Source: an uncultured Eudoraea sp. (GTDB lineage Bacteria > Bacteroidota > Bacteroidia > Flavobacteriales > Flavobacteriaceae). Taken from it: a DNA stretch of 51,754 nucleotides. Positions 36,256 through 46,836 of this stretch are shown here, in pieces. The notes beneath the pieces were generated by a model. It ran no database searches. It saw nothing but the letters and a program-made list of their open reading frames with translations, and was not told where the DNA came from. Numbering within the stretch: the stretch's first letter is position 1; each line of letters starts with the position of its first letter. A program made the position numbers and the translations under genes. The DNA is taken from positions 1-51,754 of the forward strand of contig NZ_CAMYIP010000117.1 in the NCBI RefSeq assembly GCF_947258525.1, in the 5' to 3' direction.

Positions 36256-36466
36256 CAGAATTTTAACAGATTTAAGAACTCATTACCGACATATATTTTC
36301 CTTTAAATTATGGATTTCAGCTAAAGTTTTTTATAATAATGTTAAAATAAAATGCAATTCATCGAAGAATATCTAATTCAAGTGTATTACATCGATTTTT
36401 AACAATACCTCTTTTATAATAGGCGTTAGAAATACCAATAGATCCCAAATCTAAAACCTACTAAAA

Positions 36467-36838
36467 TTGAAAAAGCTTTTTTCATTTATGGCGATAGTTG
36501 CTATTGTATTAGCCAGCAACTGTTCCAGAATCCCAGAAAACAATGATCCGGTAATCGGTATTTGGTACAGGGTTGATGTTATCAGCTCCGGTGAAACCAA
36601 TAAACAAACTGTCCGACAAGAATGGATATTCAATGATGTGTATTTAGGAAGGTACCAAAAATACAATGGTCCTGTTCTGGACTTCAAAACTGATTTTAGC
36701 TGGGAAGCAGAGGAAGGCGTTTACACAATTTCTTATCCGGGAACGGATATGACCAAAGATGTTGTGAGCATGAAAGAATCTCCGGAAGGAATGTTACTGG
36801 AGAATGTAAAAGGTGAAATCCTGGCAAAACGAGAGTAA
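36467..36838 (+). CDS. Small secreted protein, lipocalin-like, unknown function
   Basis: The 123-residue frame starts with TTG at 36467 (MKKLFSFMAIVAIVLASNCS); an ATG at 36488 would shorten the signal. The first 19 residues are a signal peptide; Cys19 is preceded by Ala-Ser-Asn, a poor lipobox, so lipid attachment is uncertain. The rest, starting DPVIGIWYRVDVISSG, suggests a small lipocalin-type beta barrel (GxWxxx near the start, then alternating strands). I do not recognise a named family. A terminator follows at 36868. Confidence 0.65.
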   Translation: MKKLFSFMAIVAIVLASNCSRIPENNDPVIGIWYRVDVISSGETNKQTVRQEWIFNDVYLGRYQKYNGPVLDFKTDFSWEAEEGVYTISYPGTDMTKDVVSMKESPEGMLLENVKGEILAKRE

Positions 36839-36867
36839 TTCCCCAATTTTTTTTCCATATAGTTACG

Positions 36868-36897
36868 AAAAGCAGCCCTTTTAAAGGGCTGCTTTTT
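36868..36897 (+). terminator. Intrinsic terminator of the lipocalin-like gene
   Basis: AAAAGCAGCCC and GGGCTGCTTTTT form an 11-bp stem around TTTTAAA, with T tract. Confidence 0.9.
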
Positions 36898-36953
36898 AAT
36901 TTAAAATATTATCATGAAAAAATAGCTCGGAGACATTTGCATTCATACTAAAT

Positions 36954-36980
36954 AAAAAAACCCGAAGTTTTCACTTCGGG
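36954..36980 (-). terminator. Intrinsic terminator of gyrB
   Basis: On the minus strand CCCGAAGT, GAAA loop, ACTTCGGG, then seven T. It ends 24 bp after the gyrB stop. Confidence 0.92.
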
Positions 36981-37004
36981 ACTTTTGCTTTTAAATGCTA
37001 GTTG

Positions 37005-38966
<1,962 letters not shown>

Positions 38967-38985
38967 TTAATTTTTTGCAATCTTA

Positions 38986-38993
38986 CAAATATA
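38986..38993 (-). promoter_or_regulatory. -7 element TAnnTTTG for gyrB
   Basis: The minus strand reads TATATTTG, 40 bp before the gyrB ATG. No -33 TTG was found at standard spacing. Confidence 0.5.
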
Positions 38994-39141
38994 GGTAATA
39001 CCCTATAAAATATAGTGTTGGTGAATATATGTAGTACTTAAGTTATCAACAATTTAACAACAATTTGTGATACGTTTAACCATTCACAGTGTTTTGGTAA
39101 TTATCATGACATTTGTTAGGTATTTTTGGCCCTGTACTGCT

Positions 39142-39149
39142 TACTTTTG
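39142..39149 (+). promoter_or_regulatory. -7 element TAnnTTTG for the SLC13 transporter
   Basis: TACTTTTG ends 27 bp before the ATG at 39177. A TTTG lies only 13 bp upstream, shorter than the usual spacing. Confidence 0.5.
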
Positions 39150-39176
39150 TACCATCTTTACTAAAATTAAATAAGC

Positions 39177-40634
39177 ATGGCAGATTCCAGGACGGCTTCA
39201 TTAAAACTAATGTCTCATATACAGAAAGTAGTAGACGTTCAAAGCAGGGTTATCTACTTTCTAATGAGTATTATTTCTTCTTTCGCACTCACTTACGCGC
39301 TTTATGAAGCTACCATGGATCAGGCCCAAATCTATGTGCTTTTTCTCTTATTTCTGTCTATTGGCCTTTGGATTACAGAGGCTATTCCTCCATTTGCTGT
39401 TGGTTTACTGGTTTTTGGATTCCTGATTTTTGCAATGAACAGCTACTATTCTCAAATAGACCCAGCAAATGTTCAATCTCATTATATAGGTTACATAAAT
39501 TCCTGGTCGAGTAGTGTTATCTGGCTTATGCTTGGGGGATTTTTTATGGCAGAGGCCATGAGTAAAACAAAATTGGATAAGGAGGTTTTCAGAATTTCTA
39601 TTTCCAGATTTGGAACAACACCCAAATATGTATTACTCGGTTTAATGCTTACAACTGCACTTTTCTCCATGATCATGTCTAATACAGCTACTACTGCCAT
39701 GATGATAGCTTCTGTATTACCATTTATCAATACTCTTGACAAGGATTCTCCTTTCTCCAAAGCCATTCTAATAGGTATTGCAGGTTCTGCTTCTCTTGGG
39801 GGCATGGGTACCCTAATTGGCTCTCCTCCAAATGCTATAGCCGTGGAAGCCTTAAATAACAACGGAATTGATATTGGGTTTTTGGAATGGATGATTGTAG
39901 GGTTTCCACTAGCTATAATACTTACTTTATTATTTTGGATAGTTCTTACCAAAAAATATATCCCCAGAAAAAAAAGAATAGTTATTGAACTTGAAGAAGA
40001 AACTTATGATAAAAATGACACCAATTACAAGTTTGATAGAATTAAGAAGCGCATTGTACTTGCCGTTCTGTCCATTACACTACTTCTATGGCTAACGGAG
40101 AAAGTTCACGGGATACCTGCTTCTGTTGTGTCCTTACTTCCCATTATTTTGCTCACAATGACAGGTATTATCAACGGAGATGATGTTCGTAGGCTCCCTT
40201 GGGATACATTGATGTTAGTAGCGGGTGGGCTTGCACTTGGACTGGCAATAAAAGAAACTGGTCTTGCAAGCTTTTACGTAGAAAAAATACAGCAATATGA
40301 TCTTAATTTCTTCGCCCTCGTAATAGCTTTTGGCTTCTTAACGGTAATAATGTCCAATATTATGAGTAATACGGCAACAGCCACAATATTGATCCCCATA
40401 AGTATAATCCTGACTTTCAATAACCCAATAGTATTACCACTTGTAATCGGTTTATGCGCATCCACTGCATTGTTTCTGCCAATATCTACTCCTCCGAATG
40501 CCATTGCCTATAGTACAGATAAATTGGAACAAAAAGATTTTAGATTCGGCGGTATATTGATTGGTATGGTTGGACCATTAATCATAACGGCACTAGTGAT
40601 GCTTATTTTTATGGTTCTTTACAAAGTATACTAG
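39177..40634 (+). CDS. SLC13/DASS-family sodium-coupled anion symporter
   Basis: The 485-residue inner-membrane protein has about 11-12 hydrophobic helices. Both DASS inverted repeats show the Ser-Asn-Thr substrate motifs: MIMSNTATTAMM in the first and MSNIMSNTATATILIP in the second. The Pro-rich hairpin loops are GGMGTLIGSPPNAIA and PISTPPNAIAYS. The family imports dicarboxylates, citrate or sulfate with Na+. The substrate is not evident here; dicarboxylate import is the common one. It has a -7 element and stands alone between gyrB and asnB. Confidence 0.92.
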   Translation: MADSRTASLKLMSHIQKVVDVQSRVIYFLMSIISSFALTYALYEATMDQAQIYVLFLLFLSIGLWITEAIPPFAVGLLVFGFLIFAMNSYYSQIDPANVQSHYIGYINSWSSSVIWLMLGGFFMAEAMSKTKLDKEVFRISISRFGTTPKYVLLGLMLTTALFSMIMSNTATTAMMIASVLPFINTLDKDSPFSKAILIGIAGSASLGGMGTLIGSPPNAIAVEALNNNGIDIGFLEWMIVGFPLAIILTLLFWIVLTKKYIPRKKRIVIELEEETYDKNDTNYKFDRIKKRIVLAVLSITLLLWLTEKVHGIPASVVSLLPIILLTMTGIINGDDVRRLPWDTLMLVAGGLALGLAIKETGLASFYVEKIQQYDLNFFALVIAFGFLTVIMSNIMSNTATATILIPISIILTFNNPIVLPLVIGLCASTALFLPISTPPNAIAYSTDKLEQKDFRFGGILIGMVGPLIITALVMLIFMVLYKVY

Positions 40635-40700
40635 TTGTCTTGTAAAACTTTGGGCATTTAACTCTGGTGGTATTTGGCGGGATTAATTCATTTAACAACA

Positions 40701-40724
40701 GAAGCACCAATATATTGGTGCTTC
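40701..40724. terminator. Perfect 24-nt palindrome between convergent genes
   Basis: GAAGCACCAATA and TATTGGTGCTTC form a 12-bp perfect palindrome between the SLC13 and asnB stops. The T tract is weak, but the location suggests a shared bidirectional terminator. Confidence 0.6.
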
Positions 40725-40814
40725 CTTCTGACTAATTAATAATTCAATAGCTACTTCTTATTAAAAAGAAGGTTTCGTAAACAGAATTTCAGTATTTCTG
40801 AAATAAAGTTTTTA

Positions 40815-42482
40815 CTATTCATAAGCATCATCGTGAACATTAGCAACAGCGCGTCCTGATGGATCATTCATATTTTTAAAGGCCTCATCCCATTCCAGAG
40901 CAATTTTGGTACTGCAAGCAACTGATGGCTCCTGTGGTACAGACCATGCAGCCGCATCGCTCGGGAAATGCCCCTCGAATATAGATCTGTAATAAAATTC
41001 TTCTTTGGTAGTCGGAGTTTGAATGGGGTATCTGAATTTGGCATTTGTTAATTGTTCATCAGACACTTCCTTGTCAACAACTTCCTTTAAAGTATCTATC
41101 CAGCTATACCCAACGCCATCAGAAAATTGTTCTTTTTGCCTCCACGCAACACTTTCGGGCAAAACAGATTCAAATGCCTTACGCACCACCCATTTTTCCA
41201 TTCGTTCCCCATTTATCATTTTGTCTTTTGGATTAATTCGCATTGCTACATCCATAAATTCTTTGTCCAGAAAGGGAACCCTGCCTTCAATTCCCCAGGC
41301 GGCCAGGGATTTATTGGCCCTTAAGCAATCATACATATGCAGCTTTGTCAATTTCCTGACAGTCTCTTCATGGAAGTCTTTGGGACTCGGTGCTTTGTGA
41401 AAATACAAGTACCCACCAAATAATTCATCTGCTCCTTCACCGGAGAGTACCATTTTAATACCCATAGATTTTATTACCCGAGCCATGAGATACATAGGTG
41501 TTGATGCCCTAATAGTAGTAATATCGTAGGTTTCCAGATTATAAATTACATCCTTAATGGCGTCAAGACCTTCCTGTATAGTAAACTTAATTTCATGATG
41601 GACTGTACCAATATGATCTGCAACTATCTGTGCGGCTGCGAGATCCGGGGATCCTTCTAATCCTACAGAAAATGAATGCAATTGCGGCCACCAGGCATCT
41701 TTGGTATCATCAGACTCTATTCTTTTTTGTGAATACTTTTTCGCTATTGCAGAGGTAACTGAAGAATCAAGACCTCCTGAAAGTAAAACACCGTAAGGTA
41801 CATCAGACATAAGTTGTCTATGGACGGCGGCTTCTAACGCATCCCGTATTTCGTCAATACTTGTCTGGTTTTCCTTTACTGCTTCATAATCCATCCAATC
41901 CCTTTTGTACCATCTTTTTGGTTCTCCATCACTGCTGTGCAAATAGTGCCCCGGTGGGAAAAGTTCTATTTTGGTACATGTACCTTCCAAAGCCTTAAGC
42001 TCTGATGCAACATAGAAAGTCCCATTTTTATCCCAGCCCATATATAATGGAATTATACCCATATGATCTCTGGCTATAAAATATTCATCCTTCTCTGAAT
42101 CATAAATGGCAAAACCAAATATTCCATTCATATCGTCGAGAAATTCATGACCTTTTTTCTGGTATAAAGCAAGAATAACTTCACAGTCTGATTGTGTACT
42201 GAAATTGTACACACCTTCAAATTGTTTTCTTAATTCCTGGTGGTTATAAATTTCACCATTGGCAGCTAAAACAAGTTTCTGGTCTTCACTGAATAACGGT
42301 TGTTTACCGGATGCAGGGTCTACAATTGCAAGACGCTCATGCGCCAATATAGCCTTCTGGTTTGCATAGATTCCGCTCCAATCCGGACCTCGATGTCTTA
42401 CTTTCTTGGACATTTCCAATAATTGGGGTCTCAGGGTTTCTGTACTTTCCTTTAAATTAAATGCACATACTATTCCACACAT
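40815..42482 (-). CDS. asnB: Asparagine synthase (glutamine-hydrolysing)
   Basis: The 555-residue enzyme makes asparagine from aspartate, ATP and glutamine. The N-terminal glutaminase domain has the nucleophile Cys2 (MCGIVCAF), HRGPDWSG, LAHERLAIVDP and NGEIYNH. The synthetase domain has the P-loop VLLSGGLDSSVTSAIA and SGEGADELFGGY. The length and domain order match E. coli AsnB. It is monocistronic; a -7-like CATCTTTG (one mismatch) lies about 30 bp upstream. Confidence 0.97.
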   Translation of the reverse strand: MCGIVCAFNLKESTETLRPQLLEMSKKVRHRGPDWSGIYANQKAILAHERLAIVDPASGKQPLFSEDQKLVLAANGEIYNHQELRKQFEGVYNFSTQSDCEVILALYQKKGHEFLDDMNGIFGFAIYDSEKDEYFIARDHMGIIPLYMGWDKNGTFYVASELKALEGTCTKIELFPPGHYLHSSDGEPKRWYKRDWMDYEAVKENQTSIDEIRDALEAAVHRQLMSDVPYGVLLSGGLDSSVTSAIAKKYSQKRIESDDTKDAWWPQLHSFSVGLEGSPDLAAAQIVADHIGTVHHEIKFTIQEGLDAIKDVIYNLETYDITTIRASTPMYLMARVIKSMGIKMVLSGEGADELFGGYLYFHKAPSPKDFHEETVRKLTKLHMYDCLRANKSLAAWGIEGRVPFLDKEFMDVAMRINPKDKMINGERMEKWVVRKAFESVLPESVAWRQKEQFSDGVGYSWIDTLKEVVDKEVSDEQLTNAKFRYPIQTPTTKEEFYYRSIFEGHFPSDAAAWSVPQEPSVACSTKIALEWDEAFKNMNDPSGRAVANVHDDAYE

Positions 42483-42694
42483 TGTCTTTATTTTATATTA
42501 ATTATTAGGCAAAGATGTCTATTTATTCGTTAAATTGAAACATAAATAGGTAATTTAATTTCAATTTGTTACTATTTTAATAATAATTGATATAATTATT
42601 AATCAATATCCTTAATATGGCAGTCTTGAACAAACAGATTGTAAGCAGCTAAAATTTTAACGACTTTTTATAAGACCTCAATGGGTTTACTAAT

Positions 42695-42702
42695 TAGATT
42701 TG
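42695..42702 (+). promoter_or_regulatory. -7 element TAnnTTTG for the DUF2911 gene
   Basis: TAGATTTG ends 24 bp before the ATG at 42727. The TTG at 42700 is in frame but lies inside this element. Confidence 0.6.
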
Positions 42703-42726
42703 ACGAATATAAAAACAAACACAATT

Positions 42727-43272
42727 ATGAAAAAAGTATTGACATTAACTATCATGGCATTAGCCGTAGTTTTTACAAATGAAATTAACGCACAAGATTT
42801 TAGCGGAATGGATAAAAGTCCGGCAGATATTGCTTCATATCCTTCCAGCTACAAAGTTTCCGATAAATTAATAAAGGTTGTATATAGCAGACCACAGTTA
42901 AAGGATAGGTCGCTTTCTCAACTTGCCCCAGAAGGTAAAGTTTGGAGAACAGGTGCTAACGAAGCGGCTGAAATTATACTTTATAAAGACATGATGTTTG
43001 GTGACACTGCTGTGAAAGCAGGTACTTATTCCCTTTTCACTGTACCGGGAGGATCTGAATGGACTGTAATTTTAAATAGCAAATTAAATCAGTGGGGAGC
43101 TTATTCCTATGATGAGTCTGCAGATGTAGCACGTGCAAAAGCATCTGTGAGTACAGGAGGAGATTCCCTGGAAGCATTTTCAATTGCTTTCAAAGAAGTA
43201 GATAGTGGAGTTCATATGGTAATGGGATGGGGCACTACCAGAGTTGCCGTTCCATTTAGCTTAAGTATGTAA
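42727..43272 (+). CDS. DUF2911 secreted protein
   Basis: I use the ATG at 42727 (MKKVLTLTIMALAVVFTNEI), giving 181 residues with a signal peptide ending NAQ. The DUF2911 domain follows: VVYSRPQLKDRSL, KVWRTGANEAAEI, AGTYSLFTVPGGSEWTVILN, NQWGAYSYDESADVARAKA. The family is common in Bacteroidota, is exported to the periplasm, and has no established function. A strong terminator follows. Confidence 0.9.
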   Translation: MKKVLTLTIMALAVVFTNEINAQDFSGMDKSPADIASYPSSYKVSDKLIKVVYSRPQLKDRSLSQLAPEGKVWRTGANEAAEIILYKDMMFGDTAVKAGTYSLFTVPGGSEWTVILNSKLNQWGAYSYDESADVARAKASVSTGGDSLEAFSIAFKEVDSGVHMVMGWGTTRVAVPFSLSM

Positions 43273-43292
43273 TTGACCTATAATAATAGAGT

Positions 43293-43325
43293 AAAAAGCC
43301 GAAGTACAAGACTTCGGCTTTTTTT
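43293..43325. terminator. Bidirectional intrinsic terminator
   Basis: AAAAAGCCGAAGT and ACTTCGGCTTTTT form a 13-bp stem around a 5-nt loop, between the convergent DUF2911 and 43360 genes. Confidence 0.92.
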
Positions 43326-43359
43326 GTTTAAAATTTGATAGGATTTATTCCGTAGTACC

Positions 43360-43773
43360 TCAAATTCGTCGATTTCCTACAAGAGTAAAAGTGCCGTCCG
43401 GCGTATAGGTTTCACCACTAAATGAATCCCCGTCCATAATAAGGGAAACATCAACACTGCTACCTTCTATATCCACTGAGAATGTAAGTTTGTTTTTATC
43501 GACCTTTACATTATCCGCAGGTAGTTTTCCGCCCGGCATCTCCAATGCCACAGAATATACCCTCTTTTTTCTGGAAACATGTAATATCCCGGAACTATAC
43601 TCCATTGGTACATCTTTAACTAAATAATCCCAACTTCCAGTCCATTTCTTTTTTTTTATTGGAATGGTTGAAACCGTTTCAAGATCATTTGTATCGCAAA
43701 TTTCAAGGGAATATCCGTTAGAAAATATTAATAAAACCACTATAAGGCCGAAATTCTTTAAAATAGTTTTCAT
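43360..43773 (-). CDS. Small secreted protein of unknown function
   Basis: The 137-residue protein has a signal peptide of about 22 residues (LIVVLLIFSNGYS). The mature part looks all-beta, with a motif WTGSWDYLVKDVPMEYSSGI and a C-terminal GETYTPDGTFTLVGNRR, similar in style to small lipocalin- or calycin-like secreted proteins. I do not recognise the family. It lies 54 bp downstream of the OmpA-type gene, same strand. Confidence 0.75.
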   Translation of the reverse strand: MKTILKNFGLIVVLLIFSNGYSLEICDTNDLETVSTIPIKKKKWTGSWDYLVKDVPMEYSSGILHVSRKKRVYSVALEMPGGKLPADNVKVDKNKLTFSVDIEGSSVDVSLIMDGDSFSGETYTPDGTFTLVGNRRI

Positions 43774-43827
43774 TTGAAAAGTTATTAAATTTATACCTAA
43801 ATGTACAGCAATTTTTTTAAGTAAGAA

Positions 43828-44943
43828 TTAGTCCTTTTTGGAAATAACAAATGCCACACGCCTGTTCTTTTGCCTACCCTCTTCCGTGTCATTGCTTGCT
43901 ATAGGCGCTATGCCACCATGACCTTTCCAACTTATCCTATCTTCCGAAAGTCCCAGCTCTAATAGATACTGTGCAACGGCTGAACAACGCCTATCTGACA
44001 AATACTGATTATATGCTTTAGTGCCAATATTATCAGTATGACCATCTACTTTTATCTGAAGCGATTTGTTTGCATCCAGATAGTTATAGATTTTTTGAAC
44101 ATCTGTTTTGGCGGAGTCTAATAACCTAAATTCATCAAAATTGAATAGTACGTTTTTAAAAATATGGATTTTATCGAGTTCGTAATCTTCGGTCACAAGA
44201 TCCGCATCGTACTTTGAATTTACCAAAGTCTCAGATAATGGTACCGGATGTAAGACAACCATATCCAGGTAATAATAGGCGCCTTGTTTTGCTCCTCTTT
44301 TTGTCTTAAACTTTCTGGTACCGGCATTATTTTTAAAATTGCCGATTATCAAATAATTTTCGATTCCCTTAGCTTCAAATCTGGTGCTCACCAATACCCA
44401 ATCTCTGGTGTCTCTATAAAAATTTGTATATCCAATTTCCATAGAATTATACGAGTTACCTTCAACTTTATACCTATGCATTTTGGAAAGTTCTTTCTTT
44501 ATATCAAGGGATAATTTTTCCTTCGAAAACAATACCCCAAAATCCTTTACGGCAAAATCAGAACGTTCTGCTAGACTGATATAAAAAGAAACCTGATAGG
44601 TTTTACCTTTCTCAAGGGTTTGAGTAAGAGGCACCTGCACATATTCCCTATAATCATCCGGGGCATATAGATAAATTCCGGCATATCCCTTGCCAAAATC
44701 AGAGGGTTGAGTACCATTGAAATTTTCAGGTGTGCCCATAATAGTACTGCAACTATTAAAATAGTCTGTAGAACCTTTTGTTGGCGTACTCCAATGGGTG
44801 ACATCAGATTCAAAATTGCCCAGACGTGCCGGGCATGCTTCGTACTGCTCAAAACTGGGATTTTGAATCAGGTTTTGAGACAGCAGAGATGTACTGCACC
44901 AAAAGAAGGCTAGTAACAAGCGGTATGTATACTTTGCAATCAA
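43828..44943 (-). CDS. OmpA-family protein with N-terminal jelly-roll-like domain
   Basis: The 371-residue protein has a signal peptide (about 1-22, ending LLSQ). An N-terminal region starts NLIQNPSFEQYEACPARLGN, a motif typical of carbohydrate-binding-like or jelly-roll modules in Bacteroidota surface proteins. The C-terminal OmpA domain (about 260-371) binds peptidoglycan: NVLFNFDEFRLLDSAK, VDGHTDNIGTKAYNQYLSDR, GHGGIAPIASNDTEEGRQKN and RRVAFVI. It therefore probably tethers an outer-membrane or periplasmic structure to the wall. It has no obvious membrane barrel. Confidence 0.9.
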   Translation of the reverse strand: MIAKYTYRLLLAFFWCSTSLLSQNLIQNPSFEQYEACPARLGNFESDVTHWSTPTKGSTDYFNSCSTIMGTPENFNGTQPSDFGKGYAGIYLYAPDDYREYVQVPLTQTLEKGKTYQVSFYISLAERSDFAVKDFGVLFSKEKLSLDIKKELSKMHRYKVEGNSYNSMEIGYTNFYRDTRDWVLVSTRFEAKGIENYLIIGNFKNNAGTRKFKTKRGAKQGAYYYLDMVVLHPVPLSETLVNSKYDADLVTEDYELDKIHIFKNVLFNFDEFRLLDSAKTDVQKIYNYLDANKSLQIKVDGHTDNIGTKAYNQYLSDRRCSAVAQYLLELGLSEDRISWKGHGGIAPIASNDTEEGRQKNRRVAFVISKKD

Positions 44944-45067
44944 AAGAGCGGGGCTATTTACTTCATTCTAAAATAAGAAATAATCCTCAAGTATAGCGTT
45001 TATGCCGTTTAACAGTGTCTTTAGCAGATGATTGATCTAAATTCTCCCCAATTTTTTGTAAAGTGGA

Positions 45068-46819
45068 TTAAAAATCAAACTTGTAGGATACCCCGGCTAA
45101 TACCTGTAAACTCTGTACTCTAAAATTCGCCCAGCGCTGGTATGCATTATTTGCAATATTATTTGCCCTGGCAAAAACGGAAAGATGCTCGTTTACATGA
45201 TATCCAACATGGGCATTTACATCAAAAAAACTATCTAAAGTTATCACAGTAGAAGGAAAATCTGCCGGCAGAGCATTTTCTACCACCTGGGCACTTAAAT
45301 CCTGACGCTCTCCCACATAAAATAAATTTGCACCAAGAAACCATTTTTCTCCAATCTGGTAATCCAAAAGTAATGATCCTTTAACATCGGGAAGGTTCCA
45401 TGCAGGATTGTTGGTTTCGGTATTATAATCAAATAGTTCAAGGTTTAATCCAAGCGTGAAATCCCTGTTTATATCCAAATTCAATTCAGCAAATAACCCA
45501 AGGGTTTTAATATCATCATAAAATATTTCAAATGAATTCCCGTAATAATATCCTTTTTCATCATCCCTGAAATCATTAAGAGGATTTAGTTTATAGAGGG
45601 GTTTTCTGTTTTCCGCTCTATAAAATCCTTTTACATTGTAGCTCAGACTAGGTAGTAATTGTCCCTTTATTCCCAGAAATCCATCATACTGTCTGTCTGT
45701 AGGGAGTATTGTCAGTGTGGGTGAAACAAAAGGATTTTCGTTTACAAAACTATAATATGAATTTTGATCTAATCCCCCTTCAACCCCTCCATAGGCAATA
45801 ACCGAATCATCTAATAATCTGTATGAGGCTGTTATCTGAGGATATATATAAAAATTACTATCACTTTGCTCTGTGTCTAATCCATAAACCAGTGAAACCC
45901 CAAAATTCAAGGTATATCTATCCCCGGATAAGACCAAATTAGGATTTGCGCCAATTTGCATCTGCCCGTAATCTATCCCCAACAGGTTCGTTGAGCTATT
46001 AATACTGGAATTTTTAAAACTCCCCCCTACATAGTCAAAAAGCACATTTAAGGTCACTATTTCGGAAGAAACCGGAAACTGAAATTTTGGCTTCAACAAG
46101 AATCTATTCTCACCGGAATCAACAGCATCCCAAAACCTTCGGTATAATACTTCCCCTCCTGAAAAAAAAGATTCTTCCATCTGGAGCTGAGCACCGGCTT
46201 CAAGGCCAAAATAATTTTGTCTTTCATCAATTGTACTAATTGTGGCTTCATCAAATATGCCTTCGGGAAGCCCATACCAATTGTATTTCTGATGTTGAAA
46301 TCCAATATCAGCGCGCCAATTCAAATCCCGCCCTTTTTGGTTATATGAAGCATTCAATTTTGTATTGTAAAAATCGGTGTCCAGCAATACATCTTCCAGG
46401 TCTGCTCTTGAGGAGCGATGATTAAGTCCGAAATCCACTCTTTTATTACCCCTGTCTATGTCCCGGCTTGTATAAAAGTCCGCGAGGGCGTTGCTGAAAT
46501 TCCCAATACTAACAGAAGCATAGGAATTATATAATTTTTCCGGTTTGGCCTTTTGCACTGCAGACGCCTTACCCTTGGCCGGAGTAAAAGTTGATGCTAC
46601 GGGTATGGAGAAAATACTGTAATTAATTTTCTTTTTTTGAAGAACGATAGAATCATTTAGGTTTGGAATTGATTTAACCTTGAAGGCATCCGAAACTGTT
46701 GGTGAATATGGCCTTACCACGGTTACTGTTTCCGTGCCAATGTCTTTTTCGTCTTGGGCCGATAAGAATTGTACCAGACCAATTAAAGCGATTATCGTTA
46801 TTTTTAGTTCCCTTTGCAT
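45068..46819 (-). CDS. Plugless TonB-receptor-like outer-membrane beta barrel
   Basis: The 583-residue protein has a signal peptide (ending FLSAQ). A short N-terminal segment carries TETVTVVRPYSPTVSDAFKV and KSIPNLNDSI, then a linker rich in Ala and Lys, then repeated beta strands characteristic of a TonB-receptor barrel, ending in an aromatic-terminal strand VLAGVSYKFDF. There is no recognisable plug or carboxypeptidase-like domain, and the size is well below a full receptor. It is immediately downstream (17 bp) of the TPR gene, on the same strand, so they are cotranscribed. Substrate and role are unknown. Confidence 0.85.
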   Translation of the reverse strand: MQRELKITIIALIGLVQFLSAQDEKDIGTETVTVVRPYSPTVSDAFKVKSIPNLNDSIVLQKKKINYSIFSIPVASTFTPAKGKASAVQKAKPEKLYNSYASVSIGNFSNALADFYTSRDIDRGNKRVDFGLNHRSSRADLEDVLLDTDFYNTKLNASYNQKGRDLNWRADIGFQHQKYNWYGLPEGIFDEATISTIDERQNYFGLEAGAQLQMEESFFSGGEVLYRRFWDAVDSGENRFLLKPKFQFPVSSEIVTLNVLFDYVGGSFKNSSINSSTNLLGIDYGQMQIGANPNLVLSGDRYTLNFGVSLVYGLDTEQSDSNFYIYPQITASYRLLDDSVIAYGGVEGGLDQNSYYSFVNENPFVSPTLTILPTDRQYDGFLGIKGQLLPSLSYNVKGFYRAENRKPLYKLNPLNDFRDDEKGYYYGNSFEIFYDDIKTLGLFAELNLDINRDFTLGLNLELFDYNTETNNPAWNLPDVKGSLLLDYQIGEKWFLGANLFYVGERQDLSAQVVENALPADFPSTVITLDSFFDVNAHVGYHVNEHLSVFARANNIANNAYQRWANFRVQSLQVLAGVSYKFDF

Positions 46820-46836
46820 ATGGTGTTCTTAACTAT

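Noticed and set aside
39039-39066. DnaA-box-like TTATCAACA near gyrB
   Set aside because: It is a single imperfect match in AT-rich DNA, with no cluster of boxes and no dnaA, so it does not support an origin.
39491-39952. 153-residue frame opposite the SLC13 gene
   Set aside because: It mirrors helix-coding DNA of a well-supported transporter and has no independent support.
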